A stretch of 64,000 bases of DNA from Posidonia oceanica. Lineage: Eukaryota; Streptophyta; Magnoliopsida; Alismatales; Posidoniaceae. Shown here piece by piece: positions 32,589 to 44,376 of the stretch (positions are counted from its first letter, which is position 1; each line of letters starts with the position of its first letter). Position numbers and translations under genes: made by a program. The notes beneath the pieces are model-generated. The model saw only the letters and a list, made by a program, of their open reading frames with translations. It ran no database searches and had not been told where the DNA came from. The stretch spans positions 32,251,001-32,315,000 of the forward strand of contig JAZBRS010000023.1 in NCBI GenBank assembly GCA_037176725.1, written 5' to 3'.

Positions 32589-34301
32589 GTAGGGCTGAAA
32601 GAAAAGAAGAAAAAAAGGAATGGGCCGGGCCTATGGAAGTGGGGAAAAAAGGAGAAAAGAAATAGAGAAGGAAGGAGGAAAAAGAAGAAGAAAGAAGAAA
32701 AAGAAGAAGAAGAAAAAAGAAAAGAAAGAAATGGAATTTGGGTTTTGATTTTTTTAAAATTGGGTTTGTTTTAGAATTTTGAGTTATTATGTTTAGTTTT
32801 TCCTTTTAAATATTCTTTTAAGTTCATTAATAGTTTTCTTAAGTCTTTTCCTTGATTGTTTTAATTGTTTGAATTTTCTTCTTGATTTAAGTTTGTTAAT
32901 TGATTTTAAGTTTTCTTTTCCATTTTAGGTTTGTTAATTGTTTTTTAAGTTTTTTTTTTAATTTGATTAAGTCTTTACCTTTGATTTTAATTATTAATTG
33001 TTTTTAAATTTGTCTTCTTTTTAGTTGTTAATTGCTTAAGTTTTCTCTTTTTAATTGTTGATTGCTTTTAAGTTTGATTTTAATTGCTTAAGTTTTTTAA
33101 TTGAATTTTAATTGTTAATTGTTCTTAGGTTTGTTAATTTGTTTAAGTTTTTTTAAAAAAAATTGAATTTTAATTGTTAATTGTTCTTAGGTTTTTGTTT
33201 TCTTTTTAATTGCTAACTGTTTAAGTTTTTCTTTTAATGGTTTTCTCAAAGTTTTTTAATTGTTTTGACTATTTAAGTTTTTCTTTTCTTTTGATTTTAA
33301 GTTTGTTGGTTGTTTTGATTTTCTTTTGATGGTTTTAAGGTTTTTGATTGAATTTTTGGATTGTTTTTTAAGGGTTTTGAATGGTTTTTCTTATGTTTGC
33401 TTTCTTAATTGTTTTTAATGGGTTTTGATTTGTTTCAATTGTCTTTAAGTTTTGAAATTTGTTTTTTAATTGTTTTAAGTCTTGAAATTTGTTTCTTGAT
33501 TGTTTTAAATTATTTTTAAGTTTTTTAGTTTGTTTTTAATTAGTTTTAACTGTTTTTGGGTTGTCTTGATTCGTTTTTAATTAGATTTTCTTTTGAATTA
33601 TTTTTAGATGTTTGATTTATTTTTCTGGTTGGATTTTTCTCTTTAGTTATTTTAAGAAGTGTTAAATGGGGTTGACGATGAGTTTAGAGAAGAAGTGAGA
33701 AGAAGAAAGGGGGAGAATAGTGAAGAAAGAGAAAAGGATAATCAGGAGAGAGAAAAAGAATAATCAGGAGAGAGAAAAGGATAATCAAGAGAGATAGGGA
33801 GGATAATGACCTGAATTTGGAGGGATTTTGAGCAAGTGTGTTCCTAGGATATAGAGGGATGTGATCTAGGCTTTTCTATGATTTTAAATGGGATTTCCTA
33901 GGATTTTTGGAAGGTTTAGGGTTTAGGGTTTTGAGAGAGTTTTGATGTGGTTTTGGCTTAGGGTTTGGAATGGATTTCAAGATTGCTTTACCTAGGTTTT
34001 CTAGGTTTTTGGATGGCTTTTCTAGGTCAAGGTTTTGAGAGGGTTTTTGGGTAGTTTTCTAGGTTGAAGAAGGATGGGTTTTCGTTGGGTTTTGGTGTAG
34101 TTTTCTAGGTTGAAGAAGGGTTGGTTTTCCTAGGATTTTTGGGTAGTTTTCTAGGTTGAAGAAGGGTTGGTTTTCCTAGGGTTTTTGGAGTGGTTTTGGT
34201 TTAGAAAATGGGTGTGATTTTGGGTTTGGTTTAGGTGTTGGTTTAGAAGCCACCGAGAGAGAGATTCCACCAATTCAACCTGTCAAAACGGGGTGTCAAC
34301 A
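32589..34301 (-). mobile_element. LTR E fragment, 5' 1.7 kb of a family-1 LTR
   Basis: Minus strand starts TGTTGACACCCCGTTTTGAC at 34301 and stops abruptly at 32589 against the head of LTR B. Its cut end is the GA/CT-rich zone that lies around 1000 in LTR A. I infer that element B inserted here and the rest of LTR E lies left of the window. The right flank, ACGCC, is the same word as the target duplication of LTR C. Confidence 0.75.
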
Positions 34302-34551
34302 ACGCCTGTCAAAATGTCTGCTCCAAGCTGGCAGCCCCAACTGCCCGGTTGACGCCGGTCAAAATGTCTGCTCTGGGCTGGCAGCCTCAACTACTCGGTT
34401 GACGCCCGTCAAAATGTCTGCTCGGGGCTAGTAGCTCCAACTGCTCAGTTGACGCCCATCAAATTGTCTTCTCCGGGCTGGCAGCCCAAACTGCTCGATT
34501 GACGCCCGTCAAAATGTCTACTCCGGGATGGCAGCCCAAACTGCTCGGTTG
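34302..34551 (+). repeat. 50-bp tandem array, five units
   Basis: Five exact-length 50-bp units each starting ACGCC and containing GTCAAAATGTCTGCTC and GGCTGGCAGCC. A sixth unit begins at 34552 and resumes at 40291 after the solo LTR. I take this as the hypervariable 3' untranslated array of element D, a known habit of Tat-lineage elements. Confidence 0.9.
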
Positions 34552-34556
34552 ACGCC
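34552..34556 (+). repeat. Target-site duplication ACGCC, left copy (right copy 40291-40295)
   Basis: Five bases repeated directly at both ends of solo LTR C. ACGCC is also the first word of every 50-bp unit, so part of this match is expected wherever a unit boundary is restored. Confidence 0.8.
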
Positions 34557-35261
34557 TGTAGTAATCCTGGTGTTCAGATCGTCCATGCACACTGCCAAAG
34601 CTCGTGTGCACCGATCAGAATCAGGTTCACTATTAGCGGCTGTGTCCGAGAAGGAAGACTTGACTCGGAAACACTTAAAAAAGGGAAAAAAGGAAAGAAA
34701 AGAAGAAGATAAGACAATCAGAGTCGCCACCATGTCTATTAAGTCGGGAGACAAGGAAAACCGGGGAAATGCGTGAATAACACGCAAAACCAAGCAAAAG
34801 ATGCAATGCAAAGCAATGCAAAAGGAATGGGATGCAAATGAATGCAAATGATATGACTCATGCCTAGGATAAGGGCAATATGGTCATTACGGGACAAGAG
34901 AAAGGGCAAGGACTCCTGTTACGTGCGGGGAAGGTGTTAGGCACCCCCGACACGCCTGAGAATCGGTCTTTCTAGGCTTACGCTCGCATACGCATGGAAA
35001 TGCAGACTTTGAATGCCTAAGTGCCATGAATGCCTAATTAGATGCTCAAAGGTGTGCTTTAAGTGGTGAAAATGCGTGCAAGGAATTAAACGTGCTATCT
35101 AAGCGCTCAGCAACGCTGTCTGTGTTCCGAACCGGGCGAACCTGGTTCGTGAGAACTCCAGGCTGTAAGCATCACTACCCTAAATGCAAATGCAGGCGAT
35201 AAAACAAAACATCGGTAAAACCAGGCAAAGTGGGCGACATGCAAAGCAAAACAACGTCAAA

Positions 35262-35500
35262 CACGTAAAACGATGCGAGAAACGAAAATCGGCACGCAAA
35301 ATGGTGCAAGAAACAAAGCAAGCACGCAAAACGGTGCCAGAAACAAAGCAAGCACGCGAAATGGTGCGAGAAACAAAGTGGGCACGTAAAATGGTGCAAG
35401 AAACAAAGCGAGCACGCAAAACGGTGCAAGAAACAAAGTGGGCACGCAAAACAGTGCCAAAAACAAAGTAGGCACGCAAAACGGTGCAAGAAACGAAGGG
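35262..35500 (-). repeat. 30-bp tandem array in LTR C
   Basis: About eight copies of GCACGCAAAACGGTGCAAG plus spacer, reverse complement of the LTR A array at 4525-4815. Confidence 0.88.
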
Positions 35501-36418
35501 AAACAAAACATCGTACAAGCCATGCAATGCAGATGTAAAAGCATGCAAAGGGGAAGAGCAAGAGAAGTAAGGAGAGGCAAGCAGTGTAAGTGTGAGAATA
35601 AACACTGCTTAAGGACCACGCAATGTAGGTGTAAATACCTACAAAGGGGGAAGGAAAGCAAGTGGAGGGATCACCACTATTCTGTGACTGTTTCCCACCA
35701 AAGTGTCCCACGATGTGTCTCGCACGCTGCCAAAAGCTCGCGGTGCAATCGGATCATGGAAGAGGGGGAAGAAAGTCACAATTAGTAGTGAATCCAGAGG
35801 AAACTCAACCCAAAACACTGAGAGTACGCGAAAAGAGGAGATAGAGTGGATAGGCAAGAAGGGGAAGTCCTAATCTACATGCTCGGAAAGCGCAGGGCGA
35901 AAACAATGCATGCAATGCAAATGATGTGCAGACAAAGTGCTGTACAGGAGTTCAGAAGGACTTACCTTGGAGATCTGAAGCCTGATCGGAGGCAAACTTG
36001 GTCAGCATAGGAGTCTGCTCCACTAGGATGGTCCAAGTAACTTGGTTGCAAAGATCCGGCGGTTCGATCAGAAGATATCCAGGCTTCAAGGCAGAAGGCC
36101 CAAGGGCCAGGGGATGAGAAGGGATCTAAGTGTAAAAGGGGTCCTAGGAGTGTGCAGAATAGGTCCTCCCACATACATGGGAGCTAAAAGTGCTTAAAAG
36201 TGTGCAAAAATGCTAAGTGCAGTGATGCATGAGTGCAATGCATGCAAAAATGCAAAAAAGGACCTAAATGTGATGTTGTAGAAAAGTTAAGGACCTAAAT
36301 GCAATATTTTTGAAAAGTTAGGGACTTAAATGTAATATTTTTGAAAAGTTAGGGGCCTATATGCAATGTTTTTGAAAACCTGAGGGTCTGGATGCAAATA
36401 AAATAAAATGCAGGATTT

Positions 36419-36960
36419 GAAATACAATTTTATATGGAAAAATATGCAGTTAAATGATTTTTGTAAACATGCAGAGGACTAAAGTGTAATTTAAAAATAT
36501 GCAGGGGCTAAAATGCAATTTTATATGGAAAAATATGCAGTTAAATGATTTCTGTAAACATGTAGAGGACTGAAATGCAATTTGAAAACATGCAGGGGCT
36601 AAAATGCAATTTTATAAGGAAAAATATGTAGTTAAATGATTTCTGTAAACATGTAGAGGACTGAAATGCAATTTGAAAACATGCAGGGGCTAAAATGCAT
36701 TTTTATAAGGAAAAATATGTAGTTAAATGATTTTTGTAAACATGCAGAGGACTGAAATGCAATTTGAAAACATGCAGGGGCTAAAATGCAATTTTATAAG
36801 GAAAAATATGCAGTTAAATGATTTTTGTAAACATGTAGAGGACTGAAATGTAATTTAAAATCATCCAGGGGCTAAAATGCAATTCTATAAGGAAAAAATG
36901 CAATTAAATGATGCTGTGCATGTATGTAGAGGACCAAAATGCAAAAATAAAATAAAGCAG
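36419..36960 (-). repeat. 91-bp tandem array in LTR C
   Basis: AAAATGCAATTTTATAAGG begins near 36510, 36601, 36692, 36783 and 36873, with divergent flanking units. Unrelated in sequence to the 91-bp array in LTR B. Confidence 0.9.
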
Positions 36961-39900
36961 GATAAAAGTGCAATGCAATAAGGTAAAACAAGAAATTAAA
37001 TGAATTAATCAACTAAACAGAGGACTGACTTGCAAATAAAATAAAAAGCAGGACTAACAAGCAATGTAATAAGATAAAAAAAGGCATTTAAATGACATTT
37101 AACAACCACAGGACTTAGATGCAAAATAAAATAGTTGCTGGACTGGAAAATAAAAAACAGAAAAGTTATTTGAACTAGAGCAGGACCAACATGCAAATAA
37201 AATAAGTAACTAGGCTGAAAATAAAGAAAAACTAAAACTGCAGAGGACTAACAAGTAATAAAAAAAACTTGCAGGGCTAAAACTAAAAGAAAACTAAAGA
37301 GTTTATACAGCAGCAAGATTAACATGCAATTTCATAAGGTTTTTATTCAGATTTAAATGAATCTTAAACGATGGCAGGACTGGAAAGCAAATAAGCGAAA
37401 CTGCAAGGTAAAAATGCAATTTCATGGAAAAATTGATAAGTTAAGGAAAAAATAAAAGCAAACGAAACGAACGGCATTATAATAATCAGGACACTGTAGC
37501 ACAAGAAACCAGAGCTCGGTGCCGGAGAAGGAGGTGCGCTCGGACGGTGCTGATGGGTTGGGGAGCTGCGCCGGAGGTGTAGGGAGGCCGGAGGATCGAC
37601 GGTGTGCCATGACGAGGCTTGGAGCTGACCGGAGAAGGCGACGGAGCTCTGCAGAGGCTCTGGAAGCAGACCGGAGGAAGGAGGCATCGGCGGTGGAAAT
37701 GGAGGACAGGGCGGCGTTGCTGGAAGCTCCACGATGCTCGGGGGACTGACGGCAAGGGACGAGCAAGCCCGGAGCGAGGTCTGCGCGCAGAGGCTCGCCG
37801 GAGAAGACAGGTCCTCAGCAGCGACGACCTCGCGCGACATAGACCGGAACCCTAATCTAATGGGTCGGGGAGCAAGAGAAGAAGAAATCTAAGCTATGGG
37901 GGCGAAGAAGCACCTGATTCGACGGCTGAAACGCTCCCCCGACGTCAGTAGCTTTTCCAGGCGACGATGGTGGTGATCCGGCTGGTGCAGGCATCCTCAG
38001 CGGCTCGCGAGGATCTGGATCCACTCCAGGCGTTGCTCCGGTGCTTCCTGGATGCTCGGACGCAAGGTTGCAGGCTGGCAGATGAAGTCGCAACTTTTGG
38101 GTGTTGCAGAGACTACCGGAGGTGGGGGGGATTCTGTCGCTCCTCGGGCTGAACAGAGGGTACTGGTGGGTAGCTGGGTGTCTGGTGAAGCTTACTGGTG
38201 GCTTGAATTGGTCTGAGGGACGCTGTGTTGGAAGTTGGCAAGCTGGGTGGATCTTGGACAGAAATGAGGGTAGCTGTTTGTTGTGGGTTGTCGGAGCTGT
38301 GGGGAGAGTTTGGGCTGAAGCTTGGAGGGCTGGAGAGGTGGTGTTCAGGCGAGTTGCTGGGAAGAATTTGGGAAGTTTTGGAGGTCTATGGAGTTGGGAA
38401 TTTCGGGTGAGGTGGAGATGGGTTCTGCGGGGGAAGATGGAGGTGTTTCTGGGTGTTTCTGGGTTGATTCGGGTCGTGGAAGGGTGGAGGCTATTGCTGG
38501 AGGATAGGGTGAAGTTTGCGGGATGGATTTGGAAGGATTTAAAGGACTGTGGGGGTCTGGATTCAGAGGGAAGGAGGATGAGGAAGATGTTGAATTTTCA
38601 GAGGGAAGGAGGAGGGAATTGCTCTGGTTCTCACGCTCTCTCTGGATTGGCAAAAGGTGGGGAAGGATGCTGAAGGGCTGGGTTTTATCAAGGAGGAGGA
38701 ATGGGTGCTGGCGCGAGCTGTGGAATTCGAATTCCACCGGCGCGAAGGCTGCAACTGATGGCTGCGACCGGCGAGGCGACAGGCATTAATGCCACCAAAG
38801 AAAGGGCTGAGAGAAGGTGAGAGAGGAGAGGTGCTGTTGCTGGAGGTGATGGAGGGGGAGATTTGGATTTTAAAATCCGAGGGGGAATGCTGTTCAGGTC
38901 GCAGGAGAGAAGCAGAAGGCAGAAGAAGAAGAAGAAGAAAGAAGAAGGAAAGGAGGGAAGGAGGAGGAAGGCAGGCAGGTGGGCTGGGTTTCGTGCGGGA
39001 AAAAAAAGAAAGAAAGAAAAAAAGAAAAGAAGGAAAGGAGGGGAGGAGGTGTAGTGGGTCGGGCTGGCAAAAGAAATGGAAAATAAAGATAAGAAAGAAA
39101 AGGAAGGAGAAAGAAACAAAAGAACGGAAAAAAAAAGGATAATAAAAATAAAAAAGATTTAGGAATATTTTAGGGTGGTTGTTTTTAGGTTAGGATTTTT
39201 AATAAGGTTTTTAAAGGATTGTTTTTTAATTAGTTAATTAGGGTTGAGAGGGGTTTTAGCTTTGATTTTAGTTTTTATGATTTTTCTTAAGTTTTCTTTA
39301 AATTGTTTTTTTTTAAGTTTGTTTTAAATGTTTGTTAAGTTTTTTAATTGTTTTTAAGTTTTTCTTGTTAAGTTTTTCCCACTTTTTTTTTAATTAAGTC
39401 TTTTAAATTGTTTTAAGTTTTAATTGTTTCCTTAGATTTGTTAATTGATTTTTAATTACTTACCCTAGGGTTTTTTAATTGTTTCTTTTTCTAGGATTTG
39501 CTTTTTGTTATTTTTAAAAGGGTTTTTGCTTTTTTGTTTGTTTTGATTATATTTTTGTTTTGTTTGTTTTTAATAGCATTTCCTCTTGTTTGTTTTGTAT
39601 TTTCTTAGATTGCATTCTTAGTTTTTTTTTTAGTTGGTTTTAGTTGGGCTTTTCTTTTAATTGTTTATCCAAGTTTTTAATTATTTCTTTTTAAAGTTTT
39701 GGCTTGTTTCTCTTTTGTTTTCCTTTTTTTTAATTAGAGTTTTAAAGGTTTAGTGGAAGGAAGGAGAGCAAGAAGAAAAGAAAGAAATGGAGAAAGAAAG
39801 AAGAAAGGGAGGGGAGGAAAGAAATTAAATGTTAGAAAATCAAGAGAAAAGATAAAAATAAAATAAAAATTCAGATAAAATACAGAAATGAGAGATGCAC

Positions 39901-40290
39901 GAGGTGGGCCCATTGCCAAGCAAGAATAGGAGAAAGAAGGAGAGGAAAGGAAGGAGAATAAGAGGGAGGATAGAGAGGAGAGAGAAAAGAATAATTTTGG
40001 AGAGAAAAAAGGATAATTTGGAGAGACAAAGGGGACAAAGGCTTAGAAATGAAGTAGGATTGGGTGAGTGTGTGACCTAGGATTTCTAGTGTTTAACCTA
40101 GGGTTTGAGGTGGGGTTTTGGAAGGATTTTGGAAGGGTTTTCTAGGTTAGGAAGGATGGGTTTTCCTATGGTTTTTGGGTGGTTTTTGGGTTTGATTTGA
40201 AAAGAAAGATGTGGTTTTGGGTTTAGGTTTGGGTTCAGAAGCCACCAGAAGGATTCCACTGATTCAGCCTGTCAAAATGGGGTGTCTACA

Positions 40291-40997
40291 ACGCCCGTCA
40301 AAATGTCTGCTCTAGGCTAGCAGCCCAAACTGCTCGATTGATACCCGTCATAGCTGTCCACCCCTTCTTTCAATGCCACGGGCGCTTCGACGGTCCCCTG
40401 GTATCATCCCTGATACTAGGGGCATCTTATTTTGCCACCCTCGGTATCTTCTCTAGGCTGGCAGCCCAAACTGCTCGGATGACACCTGTCACCCTGTCTG
40501 GCGTCCTTTTCTTTGGGCTGATAGCCCTAACTATCCGGCAAAGAGTCCGTCAACTCCTTGGGCCGATAACCTAGACTATCCGGCAATGAGTCCGTCAACT
40601 CATTATTCATTGCATCAGCATTGCATGTTAGGTAACAGCACCGGCATCACACGCTAGATAGCAGCATCAGCATCATACACACAATCATTGCATGCTTTCC
40701 CCAACGGGGTCGCATCTCACATCATATCAACATGCATCGCCCGCATCTGCCCCACGGAGTTCAACGCGGTAGTGCAGGTTTTTACTTTAGCATAAGCATT
40801 GTTGCATCTCTTTGCATTGCACCTGCATTTGCAATTGCATTTGCATTGCAGCAACGGGTCATGATTTTCGGTGTATCTGCAGAATAAGTGACTCAGGCCC
40901 ACAGTAATTTCGCGCTCCTGCTGGCGTCAGGAAGGGTGTCATGTCTACCTTGAGCAGCGGCCTCGATCCCCCTTAACCTCGCTCAGGGAGGGGCAAC
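40291..40997 (+). other. 3' untranslated region of element D
   Basis: Begins with the sixth 50-bp unit, continues with diverged relatives (GGCTGGCAGCCCAAACTGCT at 40455, then GGGCTGATAGCCCTAACTA and GGGCCGATAACC), then unique sequence ending in a polypurine tract at the LTR D head. The D body left of the array is displaced by LTR E and nested insertions. Confidence 0.7.
40983..40997 (+). promoter_or_regulatory. Polypurine tract before LTR D
   Basis: TCAGGGAGGGGCAAC immediately precedes TGTTGACACCCC. This shows LTR D is a 3' LTR on the plus strand. Confidence 0.75.
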
Positions 40998-43900
40998 TGT
41001 TGACACCCCATTTTGACTGCCTGGAAGATGGTCGACCTCTCCGGAAAGCTTGCTTGGACTCCGGGATGGCTCTCTTTTTTCAATTAACTCATTTTGACCT
41101 AAAAACCAAATCCCATTCCTAAACCAACCCTAAAACCCCACCTAAACCCCAAAACCATCACCCAAGCCTTTTTACACCTTTTTAAAACTTTTTAAACCAA
41201 GGCCCAAGTCCATTTCAGCCTTTGGCCTCCTGGGTGTGTTGGACGCTAGCACGGGCAGCGTCCAACATTGGACGCACTCTGCACTAACGTCCAACGTTGG
41301 ACACGCTCTGCACTAGCGTCCAACGACCCGGGAGGTGCAGCAGCTGCTCCGCCACCTCTAGCTCACCTCTCGTCCACTCCACCGCCTGCACACACTTACT
41401 ACCGGTCTCCTCAGCACCCTACTCACCACTCCAAGCCATTCACTAGCTACCAAGGCCGAGTGACAGCCTGCCACCGTCTCTTTTCCGCCCCAGCTCATTT
41501 CCCGCTCACCTCCGCAGTCAATGCCGTTGCCAGCCAATCTCTGCCACCACAACGACTTTGGCGACCATCCGGACCTTCCACACTAACTCCCTGACATCCC
41601 TCGTGGACTCCCCACTCTCGCTACACCCTGCCATGCCTGCCATTGCCTGCCAAAACCTCTACCACCGTTGAAAACGAACCCATGAACCCAACAAAACAGC
41701 CACCTTCTCGCCCTTCCAAAGGACACCACACCCATTCCAGAGAGAATTGAGAGCTTGAGCGACCAAGAGTGATCTCCCACCTCCACTCCCAGACATCCGG
41801 CTCCCTCTCCCGTGCCTCCAACACGCCGAGCAAGCTCGCCGGAGTTGGCCTGCCGCCACCTTCAGCAATGCCGACGAGGAGCGCGAACAGCCGCTTCAGG
41901 CCGCAACCAAGGTAGGCACTCGATACCTGTAGCTAGCCCATGCACACACGAGCATGCTAGGATAATTAGTGAGCATGCACACCTCCTTGGCTGGCCAGAA
42001 TAGCTCCCGCCGTTGGCCGCAAGGAGGAGGAGGTGGGTGGAGCTAACCACCTGCCCATTTTGAGTTTTGAACATATGCTCATGTTCCTCTTTGCATGCTC
42101 ATGCTTCCTAGATTCTTAGCTTCGGTTTTTGCACCGATCTGAGCATCAATTTTCGCTGAGGAGTTCTCGACTTGTTGGACGCCCAGCCTGGTGCGTCCAA
42201 CATTGGACGCGCAATAGTGCAACGTCCAACACCCAGCTGTCACTGCTTTCTTTTGCTCAGATTTTGCTTTCATGCTTGCCATGCTTTGTTTACATCTTCA
42301 TGAGCTTGTGGTGTATGCTTCCTGACATGTTCCTTGATGCCTTTGCATGCTTAGTATCCTATTTTGATCCCGTTTTGGATCAATATTGCATGCCTCATGT
42401 TAATCTACTGTCTGCCTGTGATGGACGCTGGAGTGAGTCGCGTCCAATGTTGGACGCTGGTTCATCCAACATCCTACTTCCCTGTTTGCCTACATCTACT
42501 GCCATGCTTGCATATTGCTTGTTTTTGAGTTATATCCATGATCCATGCATGTTTAGTGATGCCTGGCCCCTATGGCAACCATGTTTAAGCTTGCTAGTCT
42601 CCTCTCAAGTTGCATGCTATTTTTTGTGGGTTTTTACCCCTTTATTCCTATGCATACTCTTTCTTACTTGCTTCTCATGGATTATATGCTTGGTATGAGT
42701 GTTTTTTTTGATCTGGCATGTCCTCAGTAGCTTGCATGCATGTTTAAGTGGGGTTTAGAGCTGAGCTCCGCCTTTGCAGGTAGGTTTGCATCCTTCATGT
42801 GTTGGACGCTGGGAACTTCAGCATCCTACGTTGGACGCTGCTGCTACCAGCGTCATACGTCGCAACTCAGTTATTCTTGTTTTAAGTGCTTGCATGATGC
42901 TCTGATCCCTTTGTTTGCATGATCTCTGCGCTTGTATGCTTGCTTAGCCTTCATAGCAACTGTTCCTCAGCTTTTATGGTTTACATCCAAGTTTTATGCA
43001 GGTTTGTTGTTTGATTGTGCCTCCCAGTGCGTTGTGCGCTGCTGTTCCTCGCGTCCAATGTTGGACGCAGGTCTAGCTTGCATCCAACGCTCTGGTTGAG
43101 CTTTATTCCTTGCATGCGTTGCAAATGCTGTTTTTCTTGGATTTTTCATATCCTGTGCTTGCATGTTTAGCCTATGCCTGCTTACAGTAGCCTAATTGCA
43201 TGCTTACATATTTTGTTCATCATCTGTATGCTGATTTGCTATGTTGTCCTCTGGCCTGTGTTGGACGCTAGTCTCTCTGGCATCTAACGTTGGACGCCAT
43301 GCCGTCGGGCGTCCAATGCCCTGCTTGTTTAAATGCTGATCTTTGCTTGCAACCTGTTCTGAGCTTGTCTCTGTTTTGCTGTCCTGATTGCTCTGCATGT
43401 CATGCACCCATTTTACTGCATCTCTGCATCTGCATCACATTCAAATAGCTAGAATGCACCTTTTTTCAAAAATTGCATGCTGTTTGCCTCCAGCAAGTGT
43501 TGGACGCCAGCAATGCCAGCGTCCAACGTTGGACGCAGATGTTGCTGCGTCCAACGCTTGCAATTGGCTGAACCTAATTTTAAAACGCCGATTTGGTTTC
43601 ATTCGCCGTTTTCCGTGTTTCATCACTTCTTATGCATACTGCTACACTCGTGCACGCTGCCTGCCACCCTGTTTTGGTTTCGCACCTTGCCTTGCACGCC
43701 TTCCCGTGGTTTTAGCCTCGCACCTACTTTTGCTTTATCTCTCGCATGCCGCCTGCATTGCATGTTTTTTTCCTCGTAGTTTTGCTTTATCGCCTGCATT
43801 TGCATTAGGGCAGTGATGCTTACTGCCTGGAGTTCTTACGAACCAGGGTTCGCCCAGTTCGGAACACTGGCAGCGCTGCTGAGCGTATAGACAGCACGTT

Positions 43901-44376
43901 TAATTTCCATACATGGCATTCATGGCACTTAGGCATTCATGGCACTTAGGCATTCAAAGCATGCATTTTCCGGCATATGCGAGCGAGTTAGCCTAGAATG
44001 ACCGACTTCTCAGGCGTGTCGAGGGTGCCTAACACCTCCCCCGCACGTAACAGCAGTCCTTACCCTTTCTCTGGCCCGTAGTGACTATTTTGCTCTCGTC
44101 TTTGGCACGAGTCCTCCATTTTTGCATAGCATCGCATCTATTTGCTTGTTTTCAATGCTTTTCCTTGGTTTTCCACGTCTTCCCCATAATAGACTAGGTG
44201 GCGACTCCCTTTTTCCATTTCTTTCTTCTTCCCTTTGGCTTTTCGCCTCGGTTTTCGGTGTTTTGAGTCGAGTTTCCTCCTCGGATCACCCGCTAATAGT
44301 GAACCTGATTTCCAATCGGTGCACGCAAGCTCTGGCAGCATCCACAGACGATCGCGAAACTCACGGGATCGCTACA
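40998..44376 (+). mobile_element. LTR D, family-1 subtype with unrelated U3
   Basis: Starts TGTTGACACCCCATTTTGAC and ends GGGATCGCTACA, 3379 bases. The first 20 or so bases and the last 580 match LTRs A and C. The centre (41230-43600) is different and carries clustered GTTGGACGC/GCGTCCAAC motifs. After the end, sequence runs straight into the last exon of a PMD gene, so this is the insertion edge of element D. Confidence 0.87.
41238..43560. repeat. Seven clusters of GTTGGACGC / GCGTCCAAC inverted motifs in LTR D
   Basis: Clusters near 41238, 42173, 42422, 42800, 43045, 43258 and 43498. The best forms are GTTGGACGC, about 12 bases, GCGTCCAACGTTGGACGC (a perfect 18-base palindrome at about 43519), about 12 bases, GCGTCCAAC. 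Some clusters are incomplete or have point changes. The motif is not seen in LTRs A, B or C. Confidence 0.88.

Larger units (their letters stand above)
34557..40290 (-). mobile_element. LTR C, complete solo LTR with target-site duplication
   Basis: Minus strand runs TGTAGACACCCC (40290) to ATTACTACA (34557), 5734 bases. It is flanked by ACGCC on both sides (34552-34556 and 40291-40295), a 5-base target duplication, with array sequence continuing on either side. No internal retroelement sequence is present, so the element was lost by LTR-LTR recombination after insertion. It includes the 30-bp array (35262-35500), a 91-bp array (36419-36960), a GC-rich middle (37490-38790) and GA-rich tracts. 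Confidence 0.92.

Noticed and set aside
34302..34551. Possible CRISPR-like array (50-bp units)
   Set aside because: Units are contiguous tandem repeats without unique spacers, in a plant retrotransposon.
38789..39142. Lysine/glutamate-rich frame of 117 codons
   Set aside because: GA-rich low-complexity tract inside LTR C.
34557..40290. LTR C read as part of a tandem LTR-internal-LTR array
   Set aside because: Both flanks are the same 50-bp array interrupted at ACGCC with a 5-base duplication, which is the signature of a solo LTR.
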